From 20CM-2-55-15 sp964633285 (GTDB lineage: Bacteria > Acidobacteriota > Terriglobia > 20CM-2-55-15), in NCBI GenBank assembly GCA_964633285.1, contig CAZWGA010000004.1, positions 1-64,000 on the forward strand: 64,000 nt of DNA, read 5' to 3'. Shown here one piece after another: positions 1 to 8,004 of this stretch (within the stretch, counting starts at the first letter, position 1; every line of letters begins with the position of its first letter). A program made the translations under genes and the position numbers. A model generated the notes under the pieces. The model was not told the origin of the DNA and did not search any database. It worked only from the letters and a program-made list of their open reading frames with translations.

Positions 1-827
1 CATTCGGGGAATCCTGGGACAACTCGAATTGCCCGGATCAGCGATTCACGACGTACGACCGCGAATCGGTTTCCAATCTCGATTACGCGATGGCACGGTT
101 CTACGGCAGCCGCCATGGACGATTCACGGCGCCGGATCCCGTGCTTGGCGACCCCGGCGATTCGCAAAGCTGGAATCGTTACACATACGGATTGAATGAC
201 CCAATTAACAGTGCTGATCCCAGCGGAGAATATCCCATCTGGGGCTGCATTCAGTTCATTCGCAGGGATATAGAAACGGGCACGATTACCAGCTCTTTCT
301 TCCTGCCTTGTACCGTGATTTCAATTCGGGATGCTCTTACAGAAGAATTTCCGAAGACCGTCGAATTCATTACCGCGCCACGTGACGCCGGGTGCATGCA
401 AAAGTTTGGGGCCACGGGATTGGCACTAGGTGCTGCGACCGGAGCCGTGGCCGGATCGGCAGGCGGGCCGCTTGCTGAGGTCACCGTCCCTGTTATGAGC
501 TTCAACACAGGTGTGAAAGGACTTTTTGCCGGCCTCGGCGTCGGTTGGATTTCGTGTATGAGCAATACGAGTAAGAGTAGTGGGGGTGGAAGAGGGGGCA
601 GATCCAGGTCTAGCGCTGGACAGATGCAGCGTCAGGTTGAGAAAGGGCAGGCGCCCAGTTCGGTTGACCGCGTTGACACTGCTCGATTCCCCTTCGAAAA
701 GGACCACGTGGAGTTCAAAGATGGTACCGCCCTTAACTTTGATGGGACGTGGAAGCATGGTGCGCGAGCACTAACAAATCTCGAAAAAGACTGGCTGCTT
801 CAGAACGGATGGAACCTACCAAAATGA
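1..827 (+). CDS. RHS repeat-associated core protein, C-terminal part with toxin-like tip (5' partial)
   Basis: The reading frame is open from the first bases of the window, so the gene begins upstream. It encodes the end of an RHS core: RFTTYDRES, LDYAMARFYGSRHGRFTAPDP, then the NRYTYGLNDPINSADPSGE hallmark that marks where the conserved shell ends and the variable tip starts (codons near 120-240). A glycine/alanine-rich hydrophobic stretch follows (about 410-560), then a Gly/Ser/Arg linker. The last ~70 residues (about 610-824: GQMQRQVEKGQAPSSVDRV, EKDHVEFKDGTALNFDGTWKHG) form a compact tip. RHS proteins deliver such tips as toxins to competitors. The tip looks like a known polymorphic-toxin core I associate with type-24-like tips, but that name is from memory. 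Its stop codon overlaps the next start. Confidence 0.85.
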   Translation, partial: FGESWDNSNCPDQRFTTYDRESVSNLDYAMARFYGSRHGRFTAPDPVLGDPGDSQSWNRYTYGLNDPINSADPSGEYPIWGCIQFIRRDIETGTITSSFFLPCTVISIRDALTEEFPKTVEFITAPRDAGCMQKFGATGLALGAATGAVAGSAGGPLAEVTVPVMSFNTGVKGLFAGLGVGWISCMSNTSKSSGGGRGGRSRSSAGQMQRQVEKGQAPSSVDRVDTARFPFEKDHVEFKDGTALNFDGTWKHGARALTNLEKDWLLQNGWNLPK

Positions 828-1321
828 AGAGTCGCCGGGAGGCCGTTATCAAGAGTTGGATGGAATCCGTAGTGAATAATGGTCTTGACCGTTATCAGGA
901 CCTTCACGTCGACGTAATTGATAAGAATTGGAGTTCTAAGGAGATGTGGGTCATAGGTGCCATAACGGCTTTCGAATTAGCTGTGAATGAGCGCAACAAG
1001 AGAAGACTAAGGTCAACCATTGCAGTGGCGTTTTCGTTAAAGACGAGCTTCACTGGCGACACCGTTATGGATTTGGTGAAGTGCTTAGATTGGTCGCCGC
1101 CCTCACTCTACTTGTTCCGACCTTCTAAAGAACCATGGCGTTCGACTGATGCCGCACCTAATGCCGTCGACTTTTCCGTGACTGACCTCAATGGTCATCT
1201 TGCGGGCATTCCGCAATTTGCTACGAGCTGTTATTACGTTCAATTCATCCAACGCGATACACGCGTGCGAGCCCGGACAATCTTTCTCGCAGCAGAGAGA
1301 ACAAGAAAGAGGACGAGTTGA
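824..1321 (+). CDS. candidate immunity protein for the RHS toxin tip
   Basis: This 165-aa protein starts at ATG 824, inside the ATGA that also holds the RHS stop (825-827). This translational coupling is the usual arrangement of a polymorphic toxin and its immunity gene. In-frame ATGs at 749 and 809 would overlap the toxin further and are less likely. The protein looks soluble, with no signal peptide or membrane segment, and contains a cysteine pair region SCYYVQF. I do not recognise the family. The role is inferred from position only. The C-terminal end is rich in Arg/Lys and runs into a decayed RHS fragment in another frame, so the native C-terminus may have been altered by recombination. 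Confidence 0.6.
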   Translation: MKSRREAVIKSWMESVVNNGLDRYQDLHVDVIDKNWSSKEMWVIGAITAFELAVNERNKRRLRSTIAVAFSLKTSFTGDTVMDLVKCLDWSPPSLYLFRPSKEPWRSTDAAPNAVDFSVTDLNGHLAGIPQFATSCYYVQFIQRDTRVRARTIFLAAERTRKRTS

Positions 1322-1429
1322 TCAAGAAGACCGCCAACGGGCACGACCTATTACTTCTACGGGCGGACGTGGAGGGTTTTGGGACAGACACTGAATTCAT
1401 CAAATCTCGAAGGTCACTGGAATTCATGA
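1312..1429 (+). pseudogene. frameshifted remnant of an RHS core
   Basis: One frame reads DELIKKTANG (1312-1341). After a single extra base in the GGGC run the neighbouring frame continues TTYYFYGRTWRVLGQT and ends at a stop near 1427-1429. The joined string resembles the RHS repeat signature (KK-x-NGTTYYFYG). No start codon or ribosome site belongs to it. It is probably a displaced piece of an RHS core left downstream of the toxin/immunity pair. A homopolymer sequencing error could explain the frameshift but not the short length. The rest of 1430-1590 shows no gene. Confidence 0.45.
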
Positions 1430-1590
1430 CCAAGTACAACACGGAGAGACGGCCTGGCGGCGAAAAGGGGCCACGTCAAAGAATGACCGGATCGTCGAGG
1501 TTTCACGAAGGCGGAAAGGAAGAAAGCAAAACTGTGATGTTTCCTATACATCATGATCTTGTTTCGAGGGACCACAGACAGGAGTCGAAA

Positions 1591-2838
1591 ATGAAGCTGA
1601 ACCAAATTCTCATTCTACTGATTTGTTGCGTGCTGCTGATCGGACAGCCGGTGGCGTTTTCGCAGCAATGGGCGACCAATTCCAACAACACCGATATTCA
1701 CAATGCCAATTCCGGCAACGTCGGGATCGGGACTGACGGAGCCGATCCGGCGGAGAAGCTGGAGGTGCCTTTGAACCCGGGCAACATCAAGCTCGGAGCG
1801 CGGACGTATTTGGGCGCGACGTATTCGAGTCAGGGAACGGTCCTGGGGAATGCGGTCAAAGCGGAACTGGGAACCAATTTCAATCGCATGGTGGAATCGG
1901 TGGGCGACAGCATTGGGGCTTCGGCGCTGAATCTGAATGAGGGCATCATTAGTTTTCACACCAAGGGCGGTTACACGACTGCGGGCGCGGCATTCAATTG
2001 GGAGCGAATGCGGATCGATGCGAATGGTAATGTCGGTATCGCCACGTCGGTCGTCAACGCCAAACTCGACGTGAATTTCAACGGAGCGTTCTTCCGGGCC
2101 ATGGGCGACGGCTCGTCGCAGGATAAACCCTCCGGCTTTGTGAGCCGGATCCAGGACACCTCCGAATCCACCCCGCTGCACTTGATCTATGCCGCCCATT
2201 CGGACCCTCTCCGCAGCAATGAGCTCATGCGAATGCATTCCAATGAAACCGGCTCCGGCTCGAAAGTCTTGCGGATTACCGGAGGAAGCACGGTGGGATC
2301 GCCAACCCGCGAGATCCTCACGGCCACCACGGCCGGCAATGTGGGCATCGGCACCGCGACTCCGGATTCCACGAAGGCGCTGCACGTAGTCGGCGATGTG
2401 AAAGTGGATGGCGACATCGCCGCTCGCTATCAGGACATCGCCGAGTGGGTTTCGACAAGCGCGCCGGTGAAGGGCGGAACCGTCGTCATTCTGGACTCCG
2501 GACGCCACAATGCGGTCATGCCGTCGTTCGAAGCCTACGACACGCGTGTAGCGGGAGTGGTGTCGGAGCATCCGGGAGTCATTCTGGGCGAAGCGGCAGA
2601 AGGCAAGGCGAAGATCGCAACAACGGGCCGAGTGAAGGTCCGTGTGGATGCCACGAACGCGTCCATTCAAATCGGGGACCTGCTGGTGACGAGCGGGAAA
2701 TCAGGCGTGGCGATGCGGTCGGAGCCGTTGGAAGTGGCGGGAGTGAAGATCCATCGTCCGGGCACATTGATCGGCAAGGCGCTCGAACCGCTCGATAGCG
2801 GCCAAGGCGAGATCCTGGTTCTGCTGAGCCTGCAGTGA
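1591..2838 (+). CDS. secreted fibre-like protein with VGIGT repeats
   Basis: The protein has 415 aa. The start at ATG 1591 is supported by GGAG six bases upstream and an immediate signal peptide (MKLNQILILLICCVLLIG, cut near AFS-QQ). The open frame extends upstream to 1318, but that part has no export signal. The body has three copies of a GNVGIGT-like motif, each followed by a leucine/valine strand (KLEVPL, KLDVNF, ALHVVGDVKVDGDI). This pattern is typical of phage-tail-fibre and intramolecular-chaperone (peptidase S74/G2-like) proteins. The C-terminal ~150 residues (from DGDIAARYQDIAEW) form a beta-rich module with repeated GVV, GKA and GDLLVTSG motifs. Exact function is unknown; a surface or structural role is likely. 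Confidence 0.7.
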   Translation: MKLNQILILLICCVLLIGQPVAFSQQWATNSNNTDIHNANSGNVGIGTDGADPAEKLEVPLNPGNIKLGARTYLGATYSSQGTVLGNAVKAELGTNFNRMVESVGDSIGASALNLNEGIISFHTKGGYTTAGAAFNWERMRIDANGNVGIATSVVNAKLDVNFNGAFFRAMGDGSSQDKPSGFVSRIQDTSESTPLHLIYAAHSDPLRSNELMRMHSNETGSGSKVLRITGGSTVGSPTREILTATTAGNVGIGTATPDSTKALHVVGDVKVDGDIAARYQDIAEWVSTSAPVKGGTVVILDSGRHNAVMPSFEAYDTRVAGVVSEHPGVILGEAAEGKAKIATTGRVKVRVDATNASIQIGDLLVTSGKSGVAMRSEPLEVAGVKIHRPGTLIGKALEPLDSGQGEILVLLSLQ

Positions 2839-2881
2839 TCTTGCAGTTCGAATTCGGTGTCTGTCCCTGAAATTCTTCAGT

Positions 2882-2900
2882 TAAGATACACGCGCTTTGA
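2882..2900 (+). promoter_or_regulatory. block shared by two kinase genes: -10-like TAAGAT next to a TTG start
   Basis: TAAGATA, two bases, then CGCGCTTTGATCGG occurs here and, with the same spacing, at 7983-8004. TAAGAT fits the TANNNT -10 pattern and lies nine bases before the TTG start, so transcription could begin almost at the start codon (leaderless). No good -35 or Shine-Dalgarno is visible. The downstream half of the match is coding and may simply reflect paralogy. Confidence 0.35.
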
Positions 2901-5194
2901 TCGGGAAAACCGTTTCTCATTATCGAGTGCTGGGAAAACTCGGCGGCGGTGGTATGGGCGTCGTCTATAAAGCCGAAGACACGCGGCTGGGACGCTTTGT
3001 TGCGCTGAAGTTTCTGCCGGACGAGTTGGCGAAAGACCGTCAGGCTCTCGAGCGATTCCAGCGTGAAGCCCGATCGGCTTCTGCCCTGAATCATCCGCAC
3101 ATCTGCACGATTCACGATATTGGCGAACATGAAGGCCGGCCGTTCATCGCGATGGAACTGCTGGAAGGTTCGACGCTGAGGAATCGTATTGCCGGCAGGC
3201 CGTTGAAGGCCGCCGACGTGATCGAATTCGGAATTCAGATCGCCGATGCCCTGGACGCCGCGCACGCCAAGACGATTGTTCATCGCGATATCAAACCTGC
3301 AAACATCTTCGTAACCGATCGTGGCTGGATCAAGATTCTCGATTTCGGCCTGGCGAAAGCGGCGCCGGCGCCTGCCACAGCTTCGGCATTACCGACCGCA
3401 GCAGGTGATGAAGACGAAAACCTCACGGGGCCGGGCATGGCGCTGGGAACCGTGGCATACATGTCGCCCGAACAGGCGCGCGGCGAAATACTCGATGCGC
3501 GCACCGATTTGTTTTCGTTCGGCGCGGTGCTTTACGAAATGGCAACAGGAAAACAGGCGTTTTCCGGAACCACAACCGCCATCATCTTTCACGCCATACT
3601 CGATCAGGATCCTGCCTCTGCCGCGCGAGCAAATCCGGAAATCCCCCCGGCCCTCGATCGACTTATCGCGAAGGCGCTCGAAAAAGATCGCGATGTGCGA
3701 TACCTGTCGGCCGCGGAAATTCGCGGCGATCTCAAACGGCTGAAGCGCGACAGCGATTCCGGACACTCCGCCGCGCCGGCTCCCGCTCCGCAGCGTCAAA
3801 CGCGAGCCCGAAAGGGAATTGAATCGCTGGCGGTGTTGCCGCTCGTCAATATCAGCGGCGATCCGGATTCGGAATATCTCAGCGAGGGAATCGCCGAAAA
3901 CCTCATCAACAACTTTTCGCAGCTTCCAAAACTTCGAGTGGCGCGCCAGCAGAAGTCTTTCCGGTATAAAGGCGCGAACATGGACCTGCAGGAAGCCGCG
4001 CGCGATCTGAACGTTCAGGCAATACTCACCGGCAAGATCATGCTTCGCGGCGACACGCTTGTTGTGAAGATGAGTCTTGACGATGTTGAGAAAGATGCGC
4101 AGGTCTGGGGTCAGCAGTACACCAAGAAAGTGTCGGATATTTTTGCCTTGCAGGACGAGATCGCGGATGAAGTCCTTCAAGCCCTCAAGTTGAAGCTGGC
4201 CGCGGAGCCGAAGAAACGTGTCTCCAAAGAGACCGGGCACACTGAGGCCTATCATCTTTATTTGAAGGGCCGGTTCTACTGGGCGAAGCGCACACCGGAT
4301 AACACCAAAAAAGCGCTCGATCATTATCAGCAGGCCATCGAGAAGGATCCGAATTACGCTCTTGCGTACGCAGGTGTGGCCGATTGTTACGCGCATCTCG
4401 GTTTCACGCCATATGGAACGATGAAGCCGTCCGACGCTTATCCGCGCGCGAAAGCCGCGGCTCAGAAAGCGCTCTCGCTGGACGGATCGCTCGGTGAAGC
4501 GTACGCGTCGCTCGGCATGTCGGCCTTTTTTTACGATTGGGATTGGGCGGCATCGGAGCGCGCGTTCCGCCGCTCGATTGAACTTGCGCCGGAGTCGTTG
4601 GGAGCGCGTGTCTGGTATCCCGGACTCCTGTCGCAGATCGGCCGCTTTGATGAAGCCGTACGGGAGGCGGAACATGCCGTCCAGCTTGATCCGCTGTCGG
4701 TAAACGCGGCGACTCTCCTGGGCCAGGTGCTCTATTGGTGCAGGCGTTTCGACGAAGCGCAGGTTGCACTGACAAAAGCTCTGGAAATCGATCCGAATTA
4801 TCCGACAGCGTTGGCATTCACCGGCTTTGTTCACGCGGCTCGAAACCAGTGGCCGGAGGCTGTTGCGTTTCTGGAGAAAACGGTTTCCATTTTTCCGCAT
4901 CCGAATTTCATAGGGCTGATGGCTTGGGCCTACGGGCGTGTGGGACGCAGGGAAGATGCTCTTCGCGTCCTCGATCGATTAACCGAGCGATCGAAACATA
5001 CCTATGTTTCCCCGCTCGCGGTCGCCTGGGTCTATCAAGGTCTCGAGGACATGGAGCCATGGCGAAAATGGATGCAGGCCACGTTCGATGAACGCAGCGG
5101 GCTGATGGCGTTCCTCAACGCGCCGTGGAATGACCACGTTCGATCCGATCCGTTCTTTCAGGAACTCGTCCGGAAAGTGGGATTGCCGTCCTGA
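2897..5194 (+). CDS. Ser/Thr protein kinase with TolB-like and TPR domains (copy 1)
   Basis: The 765-aa protein starts at TTG 2897; the next start would remove the glycine loop, and copy 2 uses the same TTG. Residues 1-275 are a Hanks-type kinase: glycine loop LGGGGMG (15-21), ATP-binding K38 in VALKFL, catalytic HRDIKPAN (129-136), DFG 149-151 and GTVAYMSPEQ (184-193), so it should be active. A Pro/Ala linker without a membrane segment follows. Residues ~305-430 are a TolB/adenylate-cyclase-associated type domain (IESLAVLPLVN...LSEGIAENL). The remainder is TPRs (DPNYALAYAGVADCYAHLGF). It is probably a cytosolic signalling kinase that phosphorylates proteins docked on its TPRs. It overlaps the next gene by one base (TGATG). 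Substrates are unknown. Confidence 0.9.
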   Translation: MIGKTVSHYRVLGKLGGGGMGVVYKAEDTRLGRFVALKFLPDELAKDRQALERFQREARSASALNHPHICTIHDIGEHEGRPFIAMELLEGSTLRNRIAGRPLKAADVIEFGIQIADALDAAHAKTIVHRDIKPANIFVTDRGWIKILDFGLAKAAPAPATASALPTAAGDEDENLTGPGMALGTVAYMSPEQARGEILDARTDLFSFGAVLYEMATGKQAFSGTTTAIIFHAILDQDPASAARANPEIPPALDRLIAKALEKDRDVRYLSAAEIRGDLKRLKRDSDSGHSAAPAPAPQRQTRARKGIESLAVLPLVNISGDPDSEYLSEGIAENLINNFSQLPKLRVARQQKSFRYKGANMDLQEAARDLNVQAILTGKIMLRGDTLVVKMSLDDVEKDAQVWGQQYTKKVSDIFALQDEIADEVLQALKLKLAAEPKKRVSKETGHTEAYHLYLKGRFYWAKRTPDNTKKALDHYQQAIEKDPNYALAYAGVADCYAHLGFTPYGTMKPSDAYPRAKAAAQKALSLDGSLGEAYASLGMSAFFYDWDWAASERAFRRSIELAPESLGARVWYPGLLSQIGRFDEAVREAEHAVQLDPLSVNAATLLGQVLYWCRRFDEAQVALTKALEIDPNYPTALAFTGFVHAARNQWPEAVAFLEKTVSIFPHPNFIGLMAWAYGRVGRREDALRVLDRLTERSKHTYVSPLAVAWVYQGLEDMEPWRKWMQATFDERSGLMAFLNAPWNDHVRSDPFFQELVRKVGLPS

Positions 5195-5850
5195 TGCTCA
5201 TTCAGAAACTCAAAGTGAAAGCCGGAGAAATGGCGTTGATCAGCGCTCCGAAGGATGTTCTTGCGGATTTCAAATCGTTCAAGCCGAAGACCTCACTTCC
5301 GCCGGGAGCAAAACAACGTTTCGATTTCATTCTTCTGTTTGCGGCTCAAGCGCGCGAACTCGAGAACTCCTGGAAGAAAACTGTTTCTGCCTTGAAGGAA
5401 GATGCGACGCTCTGGATTGCCTATCCGAAGAAGAGCTCGGGCATCCCATCCGATCTGGCAGGAATGTCGGGATGGAAAGTGCAGGAGGGTTCCGCATGGC
5501 AGCCGGTCACGTCCATTTCCATCAATGAAACCTGGACCGGGATACGGTTCAAGTACGCGCCGAATCTGGAAAGCGAAAGAAAGGAACGTCTGTCCGAAGA
5601 GGTTCGCGACATCGACGGGACAGTGGTTGTGGATCGCGTGAATCGCGTCGTGCAGCCCTCCAGAGATTTCGAGCAGGTCCTGAAAAGGCACGCGGAAGCC
5701 AAAGCGTTTTTCGAATCCCTTTCTTTTACGAACAAGAAGGAATACGTGGTGTGGATCGTCGAAGCGAAGAGGAAGGAGACACGGGATAGCCGGCTGGCAT
5801 CGGCTCTGGAAAAGCTGCTCTCGAAAAAGAAGAACCCGTCGGAGAAATGA
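5194..5850 (+). CDS. YdeI/OmpD-associated-like protein with DUF3052-like N-terminus
   Basis: This 218-aa soluble protein starts in the TGATG overlap with the kinase stop and ends in an ATGA overlap with the VWA gene, so it is translationally coupled on both sides. Residues 1-~135 resemble the DUF3052-type fold (LKEDATLWIAYPKKSSG...GWK, SINETWTGIRFK). The C-terminal helical part (FFESLSFTNKKEYVVWIVEAKRKETRDSRLASALEKLL) carries the sequence typical of YdeI-like, bacteriocin-protection-type proteins. No catalytic residues are obvious. YdeI-family proteins have been tied to stress resistance in enterobacteria; whether that holds here is unknown. The location inside a kinase operon suggests a signalling or envelope-stress link, which is inference. 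Confidence 0.7.
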   Translation: MLIQKLKVKAGEMALISAPKDVLADFKSFKPKTSLPPGAKQRFDFILLFAAQARELENSWKKTVSALKEDATLWIAYPKKSSGIPSDLAGMSGWKVQEGSAWQPVTSISINETWTGIRFKYAPNLESERKERLSEEVRDIDGTVVVDRVNRVVQPSRDFEQVLKRHAEAKAFFESLSFTNKKEYVVWIVEAKRKETRDSRLASALEKLLSKKKNPSEK

Positions 5851-7979
5851 AAACCACAGAAACGCGTATCCTGGCGCTCCTGGCTGCTGCTGCCGCGATG
5901 AGTCTGGTTCTCTCAACGCGGCATTTCTCGCAGCAGGCCCCTCCCTCTGAAGGTGTCATCCGCATCAACGTCAACCTGGTGCAGGTGGACGCCGTCGTTA
6001 CGGATTCGAAAGGCAAGCCGGTAACGGATCTTAAGGCTGAAGACTTCGAGGTCTTCCAGGATGGAAAACCGCAGCCGATCACGAATTTTGTGTTCGTGGA
6101 TGTGAGGGATTCCAAGGTTAACGCGCAACCGATCGCAACAGCGCCGCGGAAGGGGGCAGCCGCACCACCTCCGCCATTACCTTCACCGCCGCCGGTTACC
6201 ATGAGGCCCGATCAAATCCGGCGGACGATTGCCGTCGTCGTCGATGATCTTGGGCTTTCTTTCGACAGCACCGTCCGCGTGCGCGAATCGCTGAAAAAAT
6301 GGGTGGATACACAGATGCAGCCGGGAGATCTCGTCGCGATCATTCGCACGAGCGCCGGCATGGGTGCACTGCAGCAGTTTTCTGCCGACAAACGAATTCT
6401 CGCGGCCGCAATCGATGCCGTTCGGTTTCGCGTCGGGCGTGTGGGTGTATCGACTTTTGCGCCGCTCACCGGTGCCAGTCCGGCGGACGCCATCGATACC
6501 ACGGTATTCGATGACGAAGTTCAGCGGGCCTACACCCTTGGCAGTATCGGCGCCATTCAATATGTCATTCAGGGCCTGCGCGATCTTCCGGGACGAAAGA
6601 GTCTGGTCCTGTTCAGCGAAAGTATGCGGCTGAATTACACCGAATCCGGATTGGTGCAAGTGGCCACTCCTTCGAGCGTCGTGGACCAGCAGATCCGAAG
6701 ACTTGTCGATGCCGCGAATCGATCGTCCGTGGTGATGTACGCCATTGATCCGCGCGGCGTCGTGTATACCGGACTCACCGCCGAAGACAACACGACCGGA
6801 ATGACTCCTCAGCAAATCGCGGATGTTCCCGGGCAACGCTCTCAGCAGTTGATCGCTTCTCAGGATGGGATGATCCCCATCACTCAAAAAACCGGCGGGC
6901 TCTTCATTCAAGGCAACAACGACCTCGCCGGAGCGCTTCGCCAGGTTGTCGACGATGGAGATGGATATTATTTGATCGGTTATCGCCCGGATGATGCCAC
7001 GTTTGAACAGGCGGCGCGCGCCGTGAAATTTCACAACATCGCGGTGCGAGTCAAGAGGCCGGGTTTGCGGGTGCGTTCACGAACGGGATTCTTCGGCATG
7101 CCGGATGCGCCGTCGCCGGCGCCTGCGACGAGGCGGGACCAGATCGTCACGGCCATCATGTCGCCGTTTACCAGCAATGGAGTGCCTCTTCGATTGACGA
7201 CGTTGTTTTCCAATGCCGTGAAAGAAGGTTCGTACATCAACGCCCTTCTTTATTTTGAGGCGCAAGACCTGGCTTTCTCTGAGGAGCAGGAGGGACAGCG
7301 CAAAGCGGAGTTCGATATCGTGGCGGCGACGTTTGATGCGGAAGGCGTGGCCGTGGATTCCTCGAACAAGAAATGGACGTTGACCGTAACGCAGAAAGGC
7401 TTCGACCATATCCTGAAGAACGGCCTCGTTTACTCGCTGCACGTTCCTGTGAAAAAGCCGGGAGCGTATCAGATGAGAACTGCATTGAGAGACAGCATGA
7501 GCGGACGTCTGGGAACCGCGACTCAATTCATCGAGGTGCCGGACCTCAACAAAGGACGGCTGTCCCTGTCCGGCATTGCGCTGGCGGAAGAACAGGCTCA
7601 GACCGCAGGCGCGCCTGAGCCATCCGAAGGAGCTGTCTCTTCCGAGAATCCGCACGGCACTCCTGCTGTAAGGATTTTCAAACCTGGAGCGTCGATTATT
7701 TATGCCTATCAGATTCTGAACGCGCACGCCGGTGGCGATAAGAAAGTTCAATTGGAAGTTCAAACGCGTGTCTTCCGCGAAGGCCAACCTTTTTTCACCT
7801 CACAAGTCGCGCCGATAAACGATCGTCAGGAGAATCCAAAACGCCTTATCAGCAGCGGGCGCCTCCGTCTCGGCTCCGTTCCACCAGGTCATTATGCGTT
7901 GCAGTTGATCGTTACGGATAAGCTGGCGAAAGAGAAGTATCGGATTGCCGCACAGTCCATGGATTTTGAGGTCCAGTAG
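5847..7979 (+). CDS. acidobacterial-type VWA domain protein, exported
   Basis: The protein has 710 aa and an N-terminal signal peptide (MKTTETRILALLAAAAAMSLVL). After it, RINVNLVQVDAVVTDSKGKPVTDLKAEDFEVFQDGKPQPI is the conserved opening of the von Willebrand factor A family described from Acidobacteria (TIGR03436-like). A proline-rich linker (APPPPLPSPPP) leads to the VWA domain (~125-380), with IAVVVDDLGLSF in place of the classic DxSxS metal site. A beta-rich C-terminal half follows (~420-710). It probably acts outside the cytoplasmic membrane in protein binding. It starts within the ATGA of the upstream gene and ends 18 bases before the second kinase. Ligand unknown. Confidence 0.85.
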   Translation: MKTTETRILALLAAAAAMSLVLSTRHFSQQAPPSEGVIRINVNLVQVDAVVTDSKGKPVTDLKAEDFEVFQDGKPQPITNFVFVDVRDSKVNAQPIATAPRKGAAAPPPPLPSPPPVTMRPDQIRRTIAVVVDDLGLSFDSTVRVRESLKKWVDTQMQPGDLVAIIRTSAGMGALQQFSADKRILAAAIDAVRFRVGRVGVSTFAPLTGASPADAIDTTVFDDEVQRAYTLGSIGAIQYVIQGLRDLPGRKSLVLFSESMRLNYTESGLVQVATPSSVVDQQIRRLVDAANRSSVVMYAIDPRGVVYTGLTAEDNTTGMTPQQIADVPGQRSQQLIASQDGMIPITQKTGGLFIQGNNDLAGALRQVVDDGDGYYLIGYRPDDATFEQAARAVKFHNIAVRVKRPGLRVRSRTGFFGMPDAPSPAPATRRDQIVTAIMSPFTSNGVPLRLTTLFSNAVKEGSYINALLYFEAQDLAFSEEQEGQRKAEFDIVAATFDAEGVAVDSSNKKWTLTVTQKGFDHILKNGLVYSLHVPVKKPGAYQMRTALRDSMSGRLGTATQFIEVPDLNKGRLSLSGIALAEEQAQTAGAPEPSEGAVSSENPHGTPAVRIFKPGASIIYAYQILNAHAGGDKKVQLEVQTRVFREGQPFFTSQVAPINDRQENPKRLISSGRLRLGSVPPGHYALQLIVTDKLAKEKYRIAAQSMDFEVQ

Positions 7980-7982
7980 ACG

Positions 7983-8004
7983 TAAGATAACCGCGCTTTG
8001 ATCG
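7983..8004 (+). promoter_or_regulatory. second copy of the -10-like block before the TTG start of kinase 2
   Basis: It contains TAAGATA, two bases, then CGCGCTTTGATCGG, as at 2882. Here the block sits in the 18-base gap after the VWA stop codon, so it could be an internal promoter of the operon. The evidence is repetition alone. Confidence 0.3.

Noticed and set aside
1318..1590. N-terminal extension of the fibre-like protein from 1318
   Set aside because: The stretch lacks an export signal and contains a decayed RHS fragment in other frames; ATG 1591 has a ribosome site and signal peptide.
3389..4900. Long - strand frame opposite kinase copy 1
   Set aside because: It is antisense to a well-supported kinase, rich in Arg/Ile with no domain, and similar mirror frames occur opposite the other kinase genes (for example 8718-10019), as expected from codon bias.
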